A stretch of DNA of 46,038 bases from Betaproteobacteria bacterium. Lineage in GTDB: Bacteria; Acidobacteriota; Terriglobia; Acidiferrales; UBA7541. The stretch is taken from positions 1-46,038 of the forward strand of contig CAJCHZ010000120.1 in assembly GCA_903970165.1 (NCBI GenBank). The letters are read 5' to 3'. The translations under genes were made by a program, and so were the position numbers. This document shows positions 1 through 8,710 of the stretch, piece by piece. The first letter of the stretch is position 1. Each line of letters opens with the position of its first letter. The notes under the pieces were generated by a model. The model did not search any database, was not told where the DNA came from, and saw nothing but the letters and a program-made list of their open reading frames with translations.

Positions 1-1
1 G

Positions 2-1420
2 TTTGGCGTGGCGCTGGTGATGTTTGCGGTGGTGGCGGGGCAGTGGGTGGCGGCGTCGCCGTCCTGGGCGCGGGCTTTCACTCTGAGCGGGCTATCGCTG
101 GCGTTTGTGATTATCGCGTATGGTTTTGCGGCCGCGGTGCTTCCCGTGTGGCTGCTGTTGGCGCCGCGCGACTATCTGAGCGCGTTTATCAAGACGGGGG
201 CGATTTTGTGTTTGGCGGGCGGAATTCTTCTGGTGCGGCCGCATATCCTGATGCCGCCGCTCACGCGCTTTATTGACGGAAGCGGGCCTGTTTTCGCGGG
301 GAAAATTTTTCCGTTTTGCTTCATAACGATTGCGTGCGGAGCCGTCAGCGGATTTCATTCGCTGATTTCTTCGGGAACTACGCCGAAAATGATTTTGCGC
401 GAAGGGCAATCGCGGTTGATAGGGTATGGCGCGATGTTGCTGGAATCTTTTGTCGGCGTGATGGCAATGGTGGCGGCTTGCGCGATGCCGCCGGGAGTCT
501 ATTTTGCGATGAATAGTCCGGCGGGGGTCGTCGGAAGCACCCCCGCTGCTGCCGCGGCCACAATCAGTACGTGGGGATACCATCTGGACGCACAGACGAT
601 GACGAATCTGGCGCATGCCGTCGGAGAACAGAGTTTGCTGAATCGAGCGGGTGGCGCGCCATCGCTAGCCGTGGGAATGGCGCAGATTTTTTCGAATACC
701 ATCGGCGGCGAGCGCTTGATGAGCATCTGGTATCACTTCGCCATCATGTTTGAGGCGCTGTTTATACTGACGGTGCTGGACGCCGGGACGCGCGTGGGGC
801 GCTTCATGGTGCAGGAGCTTGGCGGACGGGTGTGGAAACCGCTGGCGCGCAGGTCGTGGATGCCGGGGAACCTGCTTTCGAGTGCCGTGATTGTCGGGGC
901 CTGGGGATATTTCTTGTATCAAGGGGTGGTTGATCCGCTGGGAGGTATCAATTCACTGTGGCCGCTGTTCGGGATCGCGAATCAGTTGCTGGCCGCGGTA
1001 GCCCTCGTTGTGGCGACAACGATTTTGCTGAAGATGAAAGAGACGCGTTGGGTCTGGATCACGATGTTGCCAATGGCCTGGTTGGTGGCAGTGACCATGA
1101 CGGCGAGTTATCAGAAGATTTTCGACGCGAATCCCAATCTTGGATTTCTTGCGAAGGCGAAAGTGCTAGCCACTCAAGTTGCGGGGGGACAAATAGCGGC
1201 GGCCAAAATGGGCGAGACACAACGATTGATCTTTAACCAGCGCCTGGACGCTGTGGTGACCGGGGTTCTGGCGCTTATGATTCTTGTGCTCATTGTTGAG
1301 GCGCTCGGACAGTGGTATTCCATTTTGAGCGGGCGACGGGAAGTGGTGTTGCATGAATCGCCTTATGTCGCGACGCAGTGGGGAGAAGGATTTACGGGCA
1401 CGGCGCACGGAGACGATTGA
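2..1420 (+). CDS. cstA: Carbon starvation protein CstA family transporter (5' truncated by window edge)
   Basis: This is the C-terminal 472 residues of a CstA-type inner-membrane transporter; the reading frame is open to the window edge, so the true start lies upstream (the family is usually about 550-700 residues). CstA proteins import peptides and/or pyruvate during carbon limitation. The family signature GFHSLISSGTTPKMI is present around visible residues 115-130, and the fragment is strongly hydrophobic with many membrane segments. The last membrane helix, near LALMILVLIVEALGQW, matches the C-terminal CstA module. The stop codon overlaps the start of the next gene (TGATG), so the two are translationally coupled, as in other cstA-ybdD pairs. 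The assignment is firm; the substrate is inferred from the family only. Confidence 0.93.
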   Translation, partial: FGVALVMFAVVAGQWVAASPSWARAFTLSGLSLAFVIIAYGFAAAVLPVWLLLAPRDYLSAFIKTGAILCLAGGILLVRPHILMPPLTRFIDGSGPVFAGKIFPFCFITIACGAVSGFHSLISSGTTPKMILREGQSRLIGYGAMLLESFVGVMAMVAACAMPPGVYFAMNSPAGVVGSTPAAAAATISTWGYHLDAQTMTNLAHAVGEQSLLNRAGGAPSLAVGMAQIFSNTIGGERLMSIWYHFAIMFEALFILTVLDAGTRVGRFMVQELGGRVWKPLARRSWMPGNLLSSAVIVGAWGYFLYQGVVDPLGGINSLWPLFGIANQLLAAVALVVATTILLKMKETRWVWITMLPMAWLVAVTMTASYQKIFDANPNLGFLAKAKVLATQVAGGQIAAAKMGETQRLIFNQRLDAVVTGVLALMILVLIVEALGQWYSILSGRREVVLHESPYVATQWGEGFTGTAHGDD

Positions 1421-1626
1421 TGCAGACGGGGCAAGCCGCGAAATTGGTGAGGCGATGGGTGCGCCAGTTCTGGCGCGGCGTGCGCGAGTGGTGCGGCGAT
1501 GCTGCGTACGAGCGGTATTTGCGGTCAAAAGCCAGATTGGATAGTTCGGAACAAACACTGACCGCGGAAGAATTTTATGTCGAACAAGTGAATCGCCGTT
1601 TTTCCCGTCCCAATCGCTGCTGCTGA
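1420..1626 (+). CDS. YbdD/YjiX family small protein (CstA partner)
   Basis: A 68-residue basic protein starting at the ATG that overlaps the cstA stop codon by one base. It resembles the YbdD/YjiX family (DUF466): a Trp-rich N-terminal helix, a C-GDAAYERYL block, a central T-x-EEF motif (EEFY) and the characteristic C-terminal Cys-Cys. Family members are always encoded next to CstA-type transporters and are needed for pyruvate uptake by the related BtsT/CstA systems in enterobacteria. An in-frame upstream ATG at 1378 would lie inside cstA and is not needed. No UGA codon interrupts the frame. Confidence 0.85.
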   Translation: MQTGQAAKLVRRWVRQFWRGVREWCGDAAYERYLRSKARLDSSEQTLTAEEFYVEQVNRRFSRPNRCC

Positions 1627-1702
1627 CGGTCCTTGCGTTTCGGCGCGCGGAAAGCCTAAAATTCGTCCAATTCTCAGCCCACCTTTCGCTTTGGAGGAAA
1701 AT

Positions 1703-2761
1703 ATGGCAATCGACATGGATAAGCTGCACGAATTTCTTGGAAGGGCGGTCGTGGATTTTGGCGCGACGTTCAACGCGGCGCTGATTCGCATTGGGGATAA
1801 GCTGGGTTTGTACAAAGGACTGGCGGCAGGAGGCCCGCAAACGGCTGCGGAGCTTGCGAAGCGCACCGGGACTGCCGAGCGTTACGTTCGCGAATGGTTG
1901 AGCGCGCAAGCGGCGGGCGGCTACGTGACATACGATCCGGCCACTGCGCGATTTCATCTTAGCGAAGAGCAGGCGTTCGCCATGGCAGATGACAATAGTC
2001 CCGCGTTCATGCCTGGAGCGTTTCAAGTGGCACTTGCGGCCGTCAAGGCAGAGGAGTTGCTCACGGAGCGATTCAAAACCGGCGAGGGGCTGGGATGGCA
2101 TGAACACCACGCGGAACTCTTTGTGGGCACAGAGAGATTTTTTCGCCCTGGATACGCTTCAAATTTGATCGCGGCCTGGATTCCAGCGTTGGAAGGGGTG
2201 GATGCGAAGCTGAAGAGCGGCGCGCGCGTGGCTGATGTGGGCTGCGGTCTGGGCGCCTCCACGATTTTGATGGCCAAGTCTTATCCGAAATCGGAGTTCG
2301 CGGGATTCGATTACCACGAAAAATCGATTGAGACGGCGAAGCAGCGAGCACACGAAGCGGGGGTGGGCGAACGAATAAAATTTGAAGTAGCCAGCGCGAA
2401 ATCGTTTCCCGGAAAAGACTATGACTTCGTGACGTTTTTCGATTGTCTGCACGACATGGGCGATCCGGCAGGAGCCTCCGCGCACGTTCACAGCCGGCTC
2501 AAGAAGGACGGAACGTGGATGATCGTCGAGCCGTTTGCGGGCGACAAGCTGGAGGACAATCTCAATCCGATTGGACGCGCGTTTTATGGAGCCTCGACGC
2601 TTTTGTGCACGCCCGCTTCGCTTTCGCAGGAAGTGGGGCTCGCGCTTGGCGCGCAGGCGGGGGAGAAGAGACTGCGGGAAGTCGTGACGAGCGGAGGATT
2701 TAAGCATTTCCGGCGAGCCACGCAGACACCGTTTAATCTGGTCTTTGAGGCGCGGCCGTAA
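1703..2761 (+). CDS. Class I SAM-dependent methyltransferase with N-terminal winged helix
   Basis: A 352-residue protein with an N-terminal winged-helix region (about residues 45-80, including AAELAKRTGTAERYVREWL) and a Rossmann methyltransferase domain. SAM-binding motif I is VADVGCGLGAS at residues 176-186, with an acidic-loop Asp at residue 203 (GFDYH). A later FFDCLHDMGDP block corresponds to motif IV. The layout matches the Rv2258c-like / O-methyltransferase-like family, whose small-molecule substrates are mostly unknown. The start is the ATG at 1703 because it has a GGAGG ribosome-binding site at 1693-1697; an in-frame TTG lies at 1691. It stands alone and converges on the next gene. 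Confidence 0.85.
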   Translation: MAIDMDKLHEFLGRAVVDFGATFNAALIRIGDKLGLYKGLAAGGPQTAAELAKRTGTAERYVREWLSAQAAGGYVTYDPATARFHLSEEQAFAMADDNSPAFMPGAFQVALAAVKAEELLTERFKTGEGLGWHEHHAELFVGTERFFRPGYASNLIAAWIPALEGVDAKLKSGARVADVGCGLGASTILMAKSYPKSEFAGFDYHEKSIETAKQRAHEAGVGERIKFEVASAKSFPGKDYDFVTFFDCLHDMGDPAGASAHVHSRLKKDGTWMIVEPFAGDKLEDNLNPIGRAFYGASTLLCTPASLSQEVGLALGAQAGEKRLREVVTSGGFKHFRRATQTPFNLVFEARP

Positions 2762-2784
2762 GCGCCGGCATGCGAAGCGGCCCA

Positions 2785-3972
2785 CTAAAGTTCTTCCTGG
2801 GCCTCGTCCTCGTCCTCGTGCTTGATAGGCCCTTTTTTGTGCGTGATTTTCACGCTGTGGGCACGGATGCCTGCAATGATGTCGCGGCGCATTTCGACCG
2901 GGAGCATCTCTGGAGAGAAGACGCCTGCTAAATGGCGCGGAAAATATTTAATGAAGAGAGCGGCGACGTGGGCAGTGGCGTAAGCGACCGGCGTGGTAAA
3001 AAGGCCCTGACGGCGGATTTGGTAAAGAGTGGGGAAAATAGCGTCGGTGCGGATGAGCAGATGCTCGTCTTCTTTAATGCCGCGCTTCGCGCCGTACACC
3101 AGTGCCGCGGCTGAGAACCGCGCATTTTGCAGGACGCCTTTGCGGATCAAGTTGGCAATCACGCGCGGGGACGATGTGGCCGGGAAACGATTGCGGACGA
3201 TGCCGCGGGACTTCGTTAATTTCCCCTGCTTGTACCAGCGGCGCAGGCGGTCAAATTCGTTGCCGCCGATTTTCACATCCATGTCTTTCATCGGAATATT
3301 GTAGGGGAGCGTTGCGACTTCGTCCTGGGCGGCGAGGACGACGTTGGCGTTGCCGATGGGGTCGGGGAAGCGAAACTTTTCCAGTTCGGCGAAGCGCTTG
3401 GCCATGAGGAATTTTCCGCCGCGATAGATGCGCGGGTTGGAGATGGCTTCGTCGAACGAGACTTCGGGCGACCATTGTGAGATGGGGTCGTCGCTTTCGG
3501 TGCTTTCGTAAAGGCGAATATGCACCGAGTGGACTTCATCGAGCATTTCGGCGGCGCGCTTGACGAGCAGGTTGGTGAGACCGGGGGCCGCTCCCGTGTT
3601 GATAAGGGCGGCGCGTTTTTTTTCTTCGAAGCGCTTTGTGTAGGTAAATTGTTCGGCTTTGAAGGGGTTGCGGGTTAGATGGGAGCTTAGGTCGACGTAA
3701 TGGGCGCGGAGGCGGAGGGCGGCGCGCATCACGATTTGATTGAAGACGGAGGCGGAGGCGTTGACGATGAGCTGGCAGTCCTGGGCGGCACGGACAATGC
3801 CGCGGAGGTTTCTGGCATTAACTTCGGCAATCGCGATAGGGCTTTTCTCGCCCAAGAAACGGCGGGCCCGGGCGGGGTCACGGTCGCCGCACCAGACCGT
3901 ATGTCCTTGACGTTGCAGCAGTTCAGCCAGAAGTGAGCCAGTAGCGCCGGCTCCGAGCACGAAGATCCGCAT
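2785..3972 (-). CDS. Saccharopine dehydrogenase-like NAD(P)-binding oxidoreductase
   Basis: A 395-residue soluble protein opening with a Rossmann dinucleotide-binding motif (VLGAGATGS, glycines at residues 7, 9 and 12). Further on, INTGAAPGLTNLL and the overall length fit the saccharopine dehydrogenase / carboxynorspermidine synthase-like superfamily. The C-terminus has an unusual charged tail (HEDEDEAQEEL). The gene is divergent from the moaA riboswitch region and convergent with the methyltransferase, so it is probably a single-gene unit. The substrate cannot be deduced; true lysine-pathway saccharopine dehydrogenase activity is only one possibility. Confidence 0.8.
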   Translation of the reverse strand: MRIFVLGAGATGSLLAELLQRQGHTVWCGDRDPARARRFLGEKSPIAIAEVNARNLRGIVRAAQDCQLIVNASASVFNQIVMRAALRLRAHYVDLSSHLTRNPFKAEQFTYTKRFEEKKRAALINTGAAPGLTNLLVKRAAEMLDEVHSVHIRLYESTESDDPISQWSPEVSFDEAISNPRIYRGGKFLMAKRFAELEKFRFPDPIGNANVVLAAQDEVATLPYNIPMKDMDVKIGGNEFDRLRRWYKQGKLTKSRGIVRNRFPATSSPRVIANLIRKGVLQNARFSAAALVYGAKRGIKEDEHLLIRTDAIFPTLYQIRRQGLFTTPVAYATAHVAALFIKYFPRHLAGVFSPEMLPVEMRRDIIAGIRAHSVKITHKKGPIKHEDEDEAQEEL

Positions 3973-4119
3973 GGCGTGGGAAAAACTCTATCACAGACGA
4001 CGAGGAGGAATTGGGGAGGATTAGGGCTTGGTGTGGTTACGAGGAGTGGGTCAATTTTGTCTTGGTTGATGCTACCGAATTGCGGTGCGCGCCGCATAGG
4101 CCTACACTACTTATTACAA

Positions 4120-4262
4120 CTCCGATCCCTGTGGCCTACGGGAGAGACAGTCTATGGCGCAGGGGCGATGCCTGGCTGGGGTGTTTTTGCGCCCGCGAGG
4201 CTGAGGGTTCGGGTGGAAACGCCCGGGCCTCCCGTGCTTGGAAAGGAGCGATTCGACGGAAA
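4120..4262 (+). promoter_or_regulatory. Molybdenum cofactor (Moco) riboswitch upstream of moaA
   Basis: The leader of moaA contains the conserved landmarks of the Moco RNA motif. It has a 5' CTCCGA-type start at 4120, a purine-rich GGCGCAGGGGCGATGCC stretch near 4156, and a stem CGGGTG/CGCCCG (4210-4215 with 4220-4225) capped by a GAAA GNRA tetraloop. The near-invariant 3' block GGAAAGGAGCGATTCGACGG begins at 4240. Moco aptamers repress Moco biosynthesis genes when the cofactor is abundant, which fits the downstream gene. The element lies entirely in the divergent intergenic region and is followed within 20 bases by an intrinsic terminator. Boundaries are approximate because helix P1 was paired by eye. 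Confidence 0.85.
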
Positions 4263-4280
4263 TGAGTATATTTCCGTTGT

Positions 4281-4318
4281 GCGCCCGCATCCAACGTTTC
4301 GGATCGGGCGCTCTTTTT
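4281..4318 (+). terminator. Rho-independent terminator in the moaA leader (riboswitch expression platform)
   Basis: The left arm GCGCCCGCATCC (4281-4292) pairs with GGATCGGGCGC (4301-4311), with one bulged base and an eight-base loop, and is followed by TCTTTTT. It sits between the Moco aptamer and the moaA start, so it is best read as the expression platform of a transcription-terminating riboswitch. The 3' arm GGATCGG is also complementary to CCGATCC at 4122-4128, the first bases of the aptamer, which offers a possible alternative pairing. A separate perfect hairpin (ACGGAAAT/ATTTCCGT, 4256-4277) lies between aptamer and terminator. Confidence 0.8.
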
Positions 4319-4366
4319 GTCGAGAGGGCGCGAAGAAATTTGTAGTGCAATTGCATTTAGCCGGAC

Positions 4367-5359
4367 ATGCTTGCCATGACTCTTTTCGATAAATTCGGGC
4401 GGCAGATTACCGACCTGCGGATTTCGATCACGGACCGGTGTAACTTCCGGTGCGTATATTGCCGGTCGGCTGATCCCGAGAATTATCGCGAGCACGACGA
4501 GATTCTTTCGTGGCCGGAACTGGATCGCCTGGCGAAGATTTTTCTGAGTCTTGGAATTCGGAAAATACGAATTACGGGTGGTGAGCCGCTGGTGCGAGCG
4601 GGTGTGGAAGACTACATTGCGCGGGTGCATGAGTTGGGCGTTGAGGACCTTTCGATGACGACCAACGGGCATCTACTGGCGGAGCGTTGCGAACGATTGG
4701 TTGAGGCCGGTTTGCGGCGAATCAATATCAGTCTTGATTCGCTCGATTCCCATAAATTCGAGCGCATTACGCGCACAAAGTCGTTTGACACGGTGATGCA
4801 GGGCATTGATGCGGCGCAAAAATCGAAGCTGGGGCCTGCGAAAATTAATGCGGTGCTCGTTCGCGGGTTGAACGAGGACGAGGTGGAGGCCTTTGCTGAA
4901 TTTGCGCGGCAGCGCGGCGTGATTATGCGTTTTATCGAGTTCATGCCGCTGGATGCGGACCGGACCTGGACGCGCAGGCAGGTAGTCCCAGCAATGGAAG
5001 TTTATGAGCGGATCCATGCACGGTGGCCGCTGGTGCAAATCCAGCACGAGCGGAGCGAGACAGCGCGCAAGTATCGCTTTGCCGATGGCGCTCCGGGAGA
5101 GATAGGTTTGATCGCGCCGGTGACGCAGCCTTTCTGCGGCCACTGTTCGCGCATACGCCTGACCGCGGATGGAAAGCTGCGAACCTGCCTCTTCAGCAAG
5201 GATGACCACGACTTGCGCGGACTGCTCCGCGAGGGCGCGACGGACGATGAAATCGTGAGCTACATTCAGTCCATCGTAAATGAGAAAGAAGAAGGACACC
5301 GCATCAACGCTCCAGACTTCCTGCCGCCCACGCGCACCATGGTTTTTATCGGCGGATAG
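4367..5359 (+). CDS. moaA: GTP 3',8-cyclase MoaA (molybdenum cofactor biosynthesis)
   Basis: A radical-SAM enzyme that converts GTP to 3',8-cyclo-7,8-dihydro-GTP, the first step of molybdopterin synthesis. The N-terminal [4Fe-4S] motif is CNFRCVYC (Cys25, Cys29, Cys32), followed by the GGEP motif at residues 71-74. The C-terminal cluster cysteines are in CGHCSRIRLTADGKLRTC (Cys257, Cys260, Cys274). The conserved C-terminal Gly-Gly is present (IGG). At 330 residues the length is typical. Either the ATG at 4367 or the one at 4376 could be the start; neither has a strong ribosome-binding site. Expression is predicted to be controlled by the Moco riboswitch and terminator just upstream. No other moa, moe or mog gene is in the window. 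Confidence 0.97.
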   Translation: MLAMTLFDKFGRQITDLRISITDRCNFRCVYCRSADPENYREHDEILSWPELDRLAKIFLSLGIRKIRITGGEPLVRAGVEDYIARVHELGVEDLSMTTNGHLLAERCERLVEAGLRRINISLDSLDSHKFERITRTKSFDTVMQGIDAAQKSKLGPAKINAVLVRGLNEDEVEAFAEFARQRGVIMRFIEFMPLDADRTWTRRQVVPAMEVYERIHARWPLVQIQHERSETARKYRFADGAPGEIGLIAPVTQPFCGHCSRIRLTADGKLRTCLFSKDDHDLRGLLREGATDDEIVSYIQSIVNEKEEGHRINAPDFLPPTRTMVFIGG

Positions 5360-5362
5360 GAA

Positions 5363-5755
5363 ATGCATGAGGAAGCGCACGTGAATTCGTCCCATGAACT
5401 AGTCGTGACGGTCTATAAGTCGTTTAACGCCCGCGACATCCCTGGAGTTCTGACCTGGATGCATCCGGAAGTGGACTGGCCGAACGGGATGGAAGGCGGG
5501 CGTGTGCACGGACACAGTGCCGTCCGCGAGTATTGGGAGCGTCAGTGGAAGATGGTTGATCCTCATGTCGAGCCCACGCGTATTGCAGAGGATCAGTCCG
5601 GAAGAACAGTAGTGACCGTGCACCAAGTGGTGCGCGATCTGAGTGGCAACATGCTCTTCGACAGGCTCGTGGAGCATGTGTATTCGATCAAAAATAATCT
5701 GATTCAGAGCATGGAAATCCGGGAAATGGTCTCCGGAACAAACACTACAGACTGA
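5363..5755 (+). CDS. NTF2-like / SnoaL-like domain protein
   Basis: A 130-residue protein starting three bases after the moaA stop and therefore probably co-transcribed with it. It shows the NTF2-like (SnoaL) pattern: an N-terminal helix (VVTVYKSFNARDIPGVL), a WMHPEVDWPN segment, GHSAVREYWERQW, and alternating beta strands to the end. Such cone-shaped folds act as small enzymes or ligand-binding proteins in many contexts. Its stable link to Moco synthesis, if any, is unknown. Confidence 0.7.
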   Translation: MHEEAHVNSSHELVVTVYKSFNARDIPGVLTWMHPEVDWPNGMEGGRVHGHSAVREYWERQWKMVDPHVEPTRIAEDQSGRTVVTVHQVVRDLSGNMLFDRLVEHVYSIKNNLIQSMEIREMVSGTNTTD

Positions 5756-5859
5756 GCTCAGGCGCGCGCGAATATTCATATTTCTCGACCACCCAAAGAG
5801 TTTGCGTTAGCATCAAATCGAACACAGCTGAAACGCGAGACAGAAAGCACGGACGGACG

Positions 5860-6342
5860 ATGGCAGACGAAGACGACGAAGAGGAACAAGGCGACTCCCC
5901 CGAGCCGGAGCCCAGACTTTTTACGCTCACCGAAGCCGAGCGAGCGCGGCGGGAACTGGAGCCTTTTCTGGTAGAGGCCATGGACTGCCGAAAGAAATTG
6001 TCCGGGCTGGAGACGGATCTGAGCGCGGTTTCCGCTCGCATCATGATGATGGGTGGCGTGATTGTTCCTTACGAAAGGCTGGCGGCGCTGCGGGTGGAAC
6101 ATCAGCAGCTGGCGGAGTCGCTGAAATCGGCGCTGAACCGCATTCTTGAGACGGGCTGCGTCATCAAGGACCTCGACGTGGGGTTGCTTGATTTTCCAGC
6201 GGTGATTGACAACGAAGACGTCTACCTCTGCTGGAAGCTGGGCGAGGATCGAATTCGCTTTTACCATCGGCAGAACGAAGGATTTGCCGGGCGTAAGCCG
6301 CTTGACCCGCGGGACCTCGGCCCCGGCGACATCGTGCAGTAG
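5860..6342 (+). CDS. DUF2203 domain-containing protein
   Basis: A 160-residue soluble protein with an acidic N-terminal tail (DEDDEEEQGD), a LFTLTEAERARRELEP helix typical of DUF2203, and the diagnostic C-terminal block. That block is VKDLD-like VIKDLDVGLLDFPA, then VYLCWKLGED, the R-x-x-FYHR region, and GFAGRKPL. The family is widespread in Acidobacteriota and other soil bacteria; its function is not known, and the old label 'division initiation protein' is poorly supported. It stands alone with about 100 bases of upstream non-coding sequence. Confidence 0.85.
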   Translation: MADEDDEEEQGDSPEPEPRLFTLTEAERARRELEPFLVEAMDCRKKLSGLETDLSAVSARIMMMGGVIVPYERLAALRVEHQQLAESLKSALNRILETGCVIKDLDVGLLDFPAVIDNEDVYLCWKLGEDRIRFYHRQNEGFAGRKPLDPRDLGPGDIVQ

Positions 6343-6433
6343 GCCGGATCCGATTGCATTCCCTTTTCGCGATCGTAGCTTTTTATAGGGATGGCGCTTG
6401 TTCGAGGCGTCTTTAGGAACTAGAGGAATTTTC

Positions 6434-8551
6434 GTGTCGTCTCATCCTGAGAACCGGTTGAAAGATTCCGCCAGCCCTTATTTGCGTTCGGCCGCGCATC
6501 AGCCTATCGATTGGCATGAGTGGGGAGATTCTGCGTTCGCGCGCGCGGCTTCGGAAGACAAGCCGATACTTCTGGATATTGGAGCGGTGTGGTGCCATTG
6601 GTGCCATGTCATAGATCGCGAGAGTTACGAGAATTCGGAGATCGCCAAAATCATTAATGAACATTTTGTGGCTGTGAAAGTAGATCGCGACGAACGGCCC
6701 GATGTGGATGCGCGCTATCAATCAGCGGTGAGTGCGATTTCTGGGCAGGGAGGTTGGCCACTGACTGGATTTCTCTTGCCCGACGGGAAGCCGTTTTTCG
6801 GAGGGACTTATTTTCCGCCGGAAGATCAGATGGGGCGGCCCGGATTCCGGCGAGTACTGCTGGCAGTCGCGGATTCTTACAAAAATAAACGGTCCGAGCT
6901 TGTCCGGGCGGCGGATCATTTGGCCGATGTCGTTGCGCAAGCGGAAGTGTTTACCGGGGCACGAGGAGAGTTTGATCGCGGTGTTGTAAATGCGCAGATC
7001 GCCTCGGTAACCCAGCAATTCGATATAAAAAATGGCGGTTTTGGGCGGGCGCCGAAGTTTCCGCATTCGTCCGCAATGGATCTGGTGCTGGAACGGTATC
7101 AGCAGACAAAAGAAAAGCATCTGTTGGCGATGGTCGAGACGACGCTGGAAAAAATGGCGCGTGGCGGAGTGTATGACCAACTTGCTGGTGGTTTTCACCG
7201 ATATTCGGTGGATGAACGCTGGCTTGTGCCGCACTTCGAAAAAATGTCGTATGACAATTCGGAATTGCTACGGAATTATGTACACGGTTGGCGGGTAACG
7301 CAGAACCCCTTTCTGCGTGAGACGGCGGAAAGCATCATCGGCTGGGTGAACGAAGTTCTATCCGACCAGCAGAAGGGCGGCTTTTACGCCAGCCAGGACG
7401 CCGATTACTCGCTCGATGATGACGGGGACTACTTCACCTGGACACTTGGCGAACTGCGATCCTCGCTGTCACCAGACGAAGCGCGAGTCATGGAGTTGTA
7501 CTATGACGTCGAGGCGCACGGCGAAATGCATCATAATCCGGCGAAAAACGTGTTGTGGATTGCCCGTAATCCCGAGGACATTGCCAAGCTGCTTGGCGTG
7601 AACGAAACCTCTGTGCGACTGATGGTTGCGAAATGTAAAGGCAAGATGTTGGCAGCGCGGCTGCCGCGACCGACGCCGTTCGTCGATAAGACGATGTATG
7701 TTTCGTGGAACGCGATGTTTGTCTCCGCGTATCTGGAGGCGGCAAGAGTCCTTGAAGGCTCGATGAGTGAGAACTGCCGCGCATTTGGACTCAAAACTCT
7801 TGAGCGAATGCTGAAAGAGGTCTGGAGTGAGAGTCGCGGGTTTGGACATCGCATTGGAGGGCCTGCGCTAGACGGTTCAATCGACGACCAGGTCTTCGGT
7901 GTGCTTGCGTTGCTCGATGCTTATGAAGCGACGCTGGAGCCGCGCTATTTTGCTGCGGCGCAAAAAACGATGGATTTGGCTATTGCGCGCTACGCCGATG
8001 CGGAAGGCGGCGGGTTTTTTGACCGCCCATCGGACGCCGCGCCGATGGGCGGTCTAGACGTGCGTCGCAAGCCATTTCAGGATTCACCGACGCCCGGAGC
8101 CAATTCGGTTGCGGCCATTGCATTGATTCGCATGCATGCGTTCACCGGCGATGCGCGCTACCACGACTTTGCGCAGAAAACTCTGGAAGCCTTTGCGGGG
8201 ATCGCGCCACAGTATGGAATGTTTGCCGCTACTTATGGGCTTGCGGCTATCCTATTTGCGAATCACCCCATGCAGGTTGTGATTACGGGCCACGCCGATG
8301 ATCCTGTCGCGAAGGCGCTCGAGGATGCGGCGCATGGCGTCTATCGTTTTGGAAAGTCGGTCTTGCGGCTCAGGCCCGGCACTTTGCCTACCAATTTTGC
8401 GGGCGCGCTAAAAGAAACCTTGCCACATCTTCCCGCAGAGAAAGCGATGGCTGTTGTTTGTTGGGGACAAACCTGCTTGCCCCCGACTAGCGATCCGGCA
8501 CAGCTCGCCGCCATGCTCCAAAATGGAGCCGTAGGCGCAGCCGGCTCTTAG
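6434..8551 (+). CDS. DUF255 / thioredoxin-domain protein (YyaL / SSP411 family)
   Basis: A 705-residue protein of the YyaL/spermatogenesis-associated protein 20 family: an N-terminal thioredoxin-like domain with the motif WCHWCHV (Cys54, Cys57) and the family marker ENRL-KD-SPYL, followed by a long alpha/alpha-barrel-like region. The start chosen is the GTG at 6434, with an AGAGGA ribosome-binding site at 6422-6427; a TTG at 6398 is in frame but unsupported. No signal peptide is present, so it should be cytoplasmic. Biochemical function is not established; redox or sugar-epimerase-like activities have been suggested from the fold. The last codons contain a GAGCCG/CGGCTC inverted repeat. Confidence 0.9.
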   Translation: MSSHPENRLKDSASPYLRSAAHQPIDWHEWGDSAFARAASEDKPILLDIGAVWCHWCHVIDRESYENSEIAKIINEHFVAVKVDRDERPDVDARYQSAVSAISGQGGWPLTGFLLPDGKPFFGGTYFPPEDQMGRPGFRRVLLAVADSYKNKRSELVRAADHLADVVAQAEVFTGARGEFDRGVVNAQIASVTQQFDIKNGGFGRAPKFPHSSAMDLVLERYQQTKEKHLLAMVETTLEKMARGGVYDQLAGGFHRYSVDERWLVPHFEKMSYDNSELLRNYVHGWRVTQNPFLRETAESIIGWVNEVLSDQQKGGFYASQDADYSLDDDGDYFTWTLGELRSSLSPDEARVMELYYDVEAHGEMHHNPAKNVLWIARNPEDIAKLLGVNETSVRLMVAKCKGKMLAARLPRPTPFVDKTMYVSWNAMFVSAYLEAARVLEGSMSENCRAFGLKTLERMLKEVWSESRGFGHRIGGPALDGSIDDQVFGVLALLDAYEATLEPRYFAAAQKTMDLAIARYADAEGGGFFDRPSDAAPMGGLDVRRKPFQDSPTPGANSVAAIALIRMHAFTGDARYHDFAQKTLEAFAGIAPQYGMFAATYGLAAILFANHPMQVVITGHADDPVAKALEDAAHGVYRFGKSVLRLRPGTLPTNFAGALKETLPHLPAEKAMAVVCWGQTCLPPTSDPAQLAAMLQNGAVGAAGS

Positions 8552-8710
8552 TTCGTTCGCAGCATCTTGGCGGTAGAGGCGCAGCAATACCGCGCTCCTA
8601 CAACGATCGCCGCCCAATTCAGCACGAATCTGTGTGAACTATCTTTAAGAAAAACAGGCACGATCCGATAGGATCCTGCCCGCTCTCGTACCTCTTTGCG
8701 TTTTTGATTC

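Noticed and set aside
1420..1626. YbdD-like protein as a selenoprotein
   Set aside because: There is no in-frame UGA before the stop; both terminal Cys are encoded by TGC codons.
1166..2110. Long open frame on the minus strand across cstA 3' end and the methyltransferase start
   Set aside because: It is antisense to two well-supported genes, is rich in Arg/Ser/Pro as expected of a complement frame, and shows no domain.
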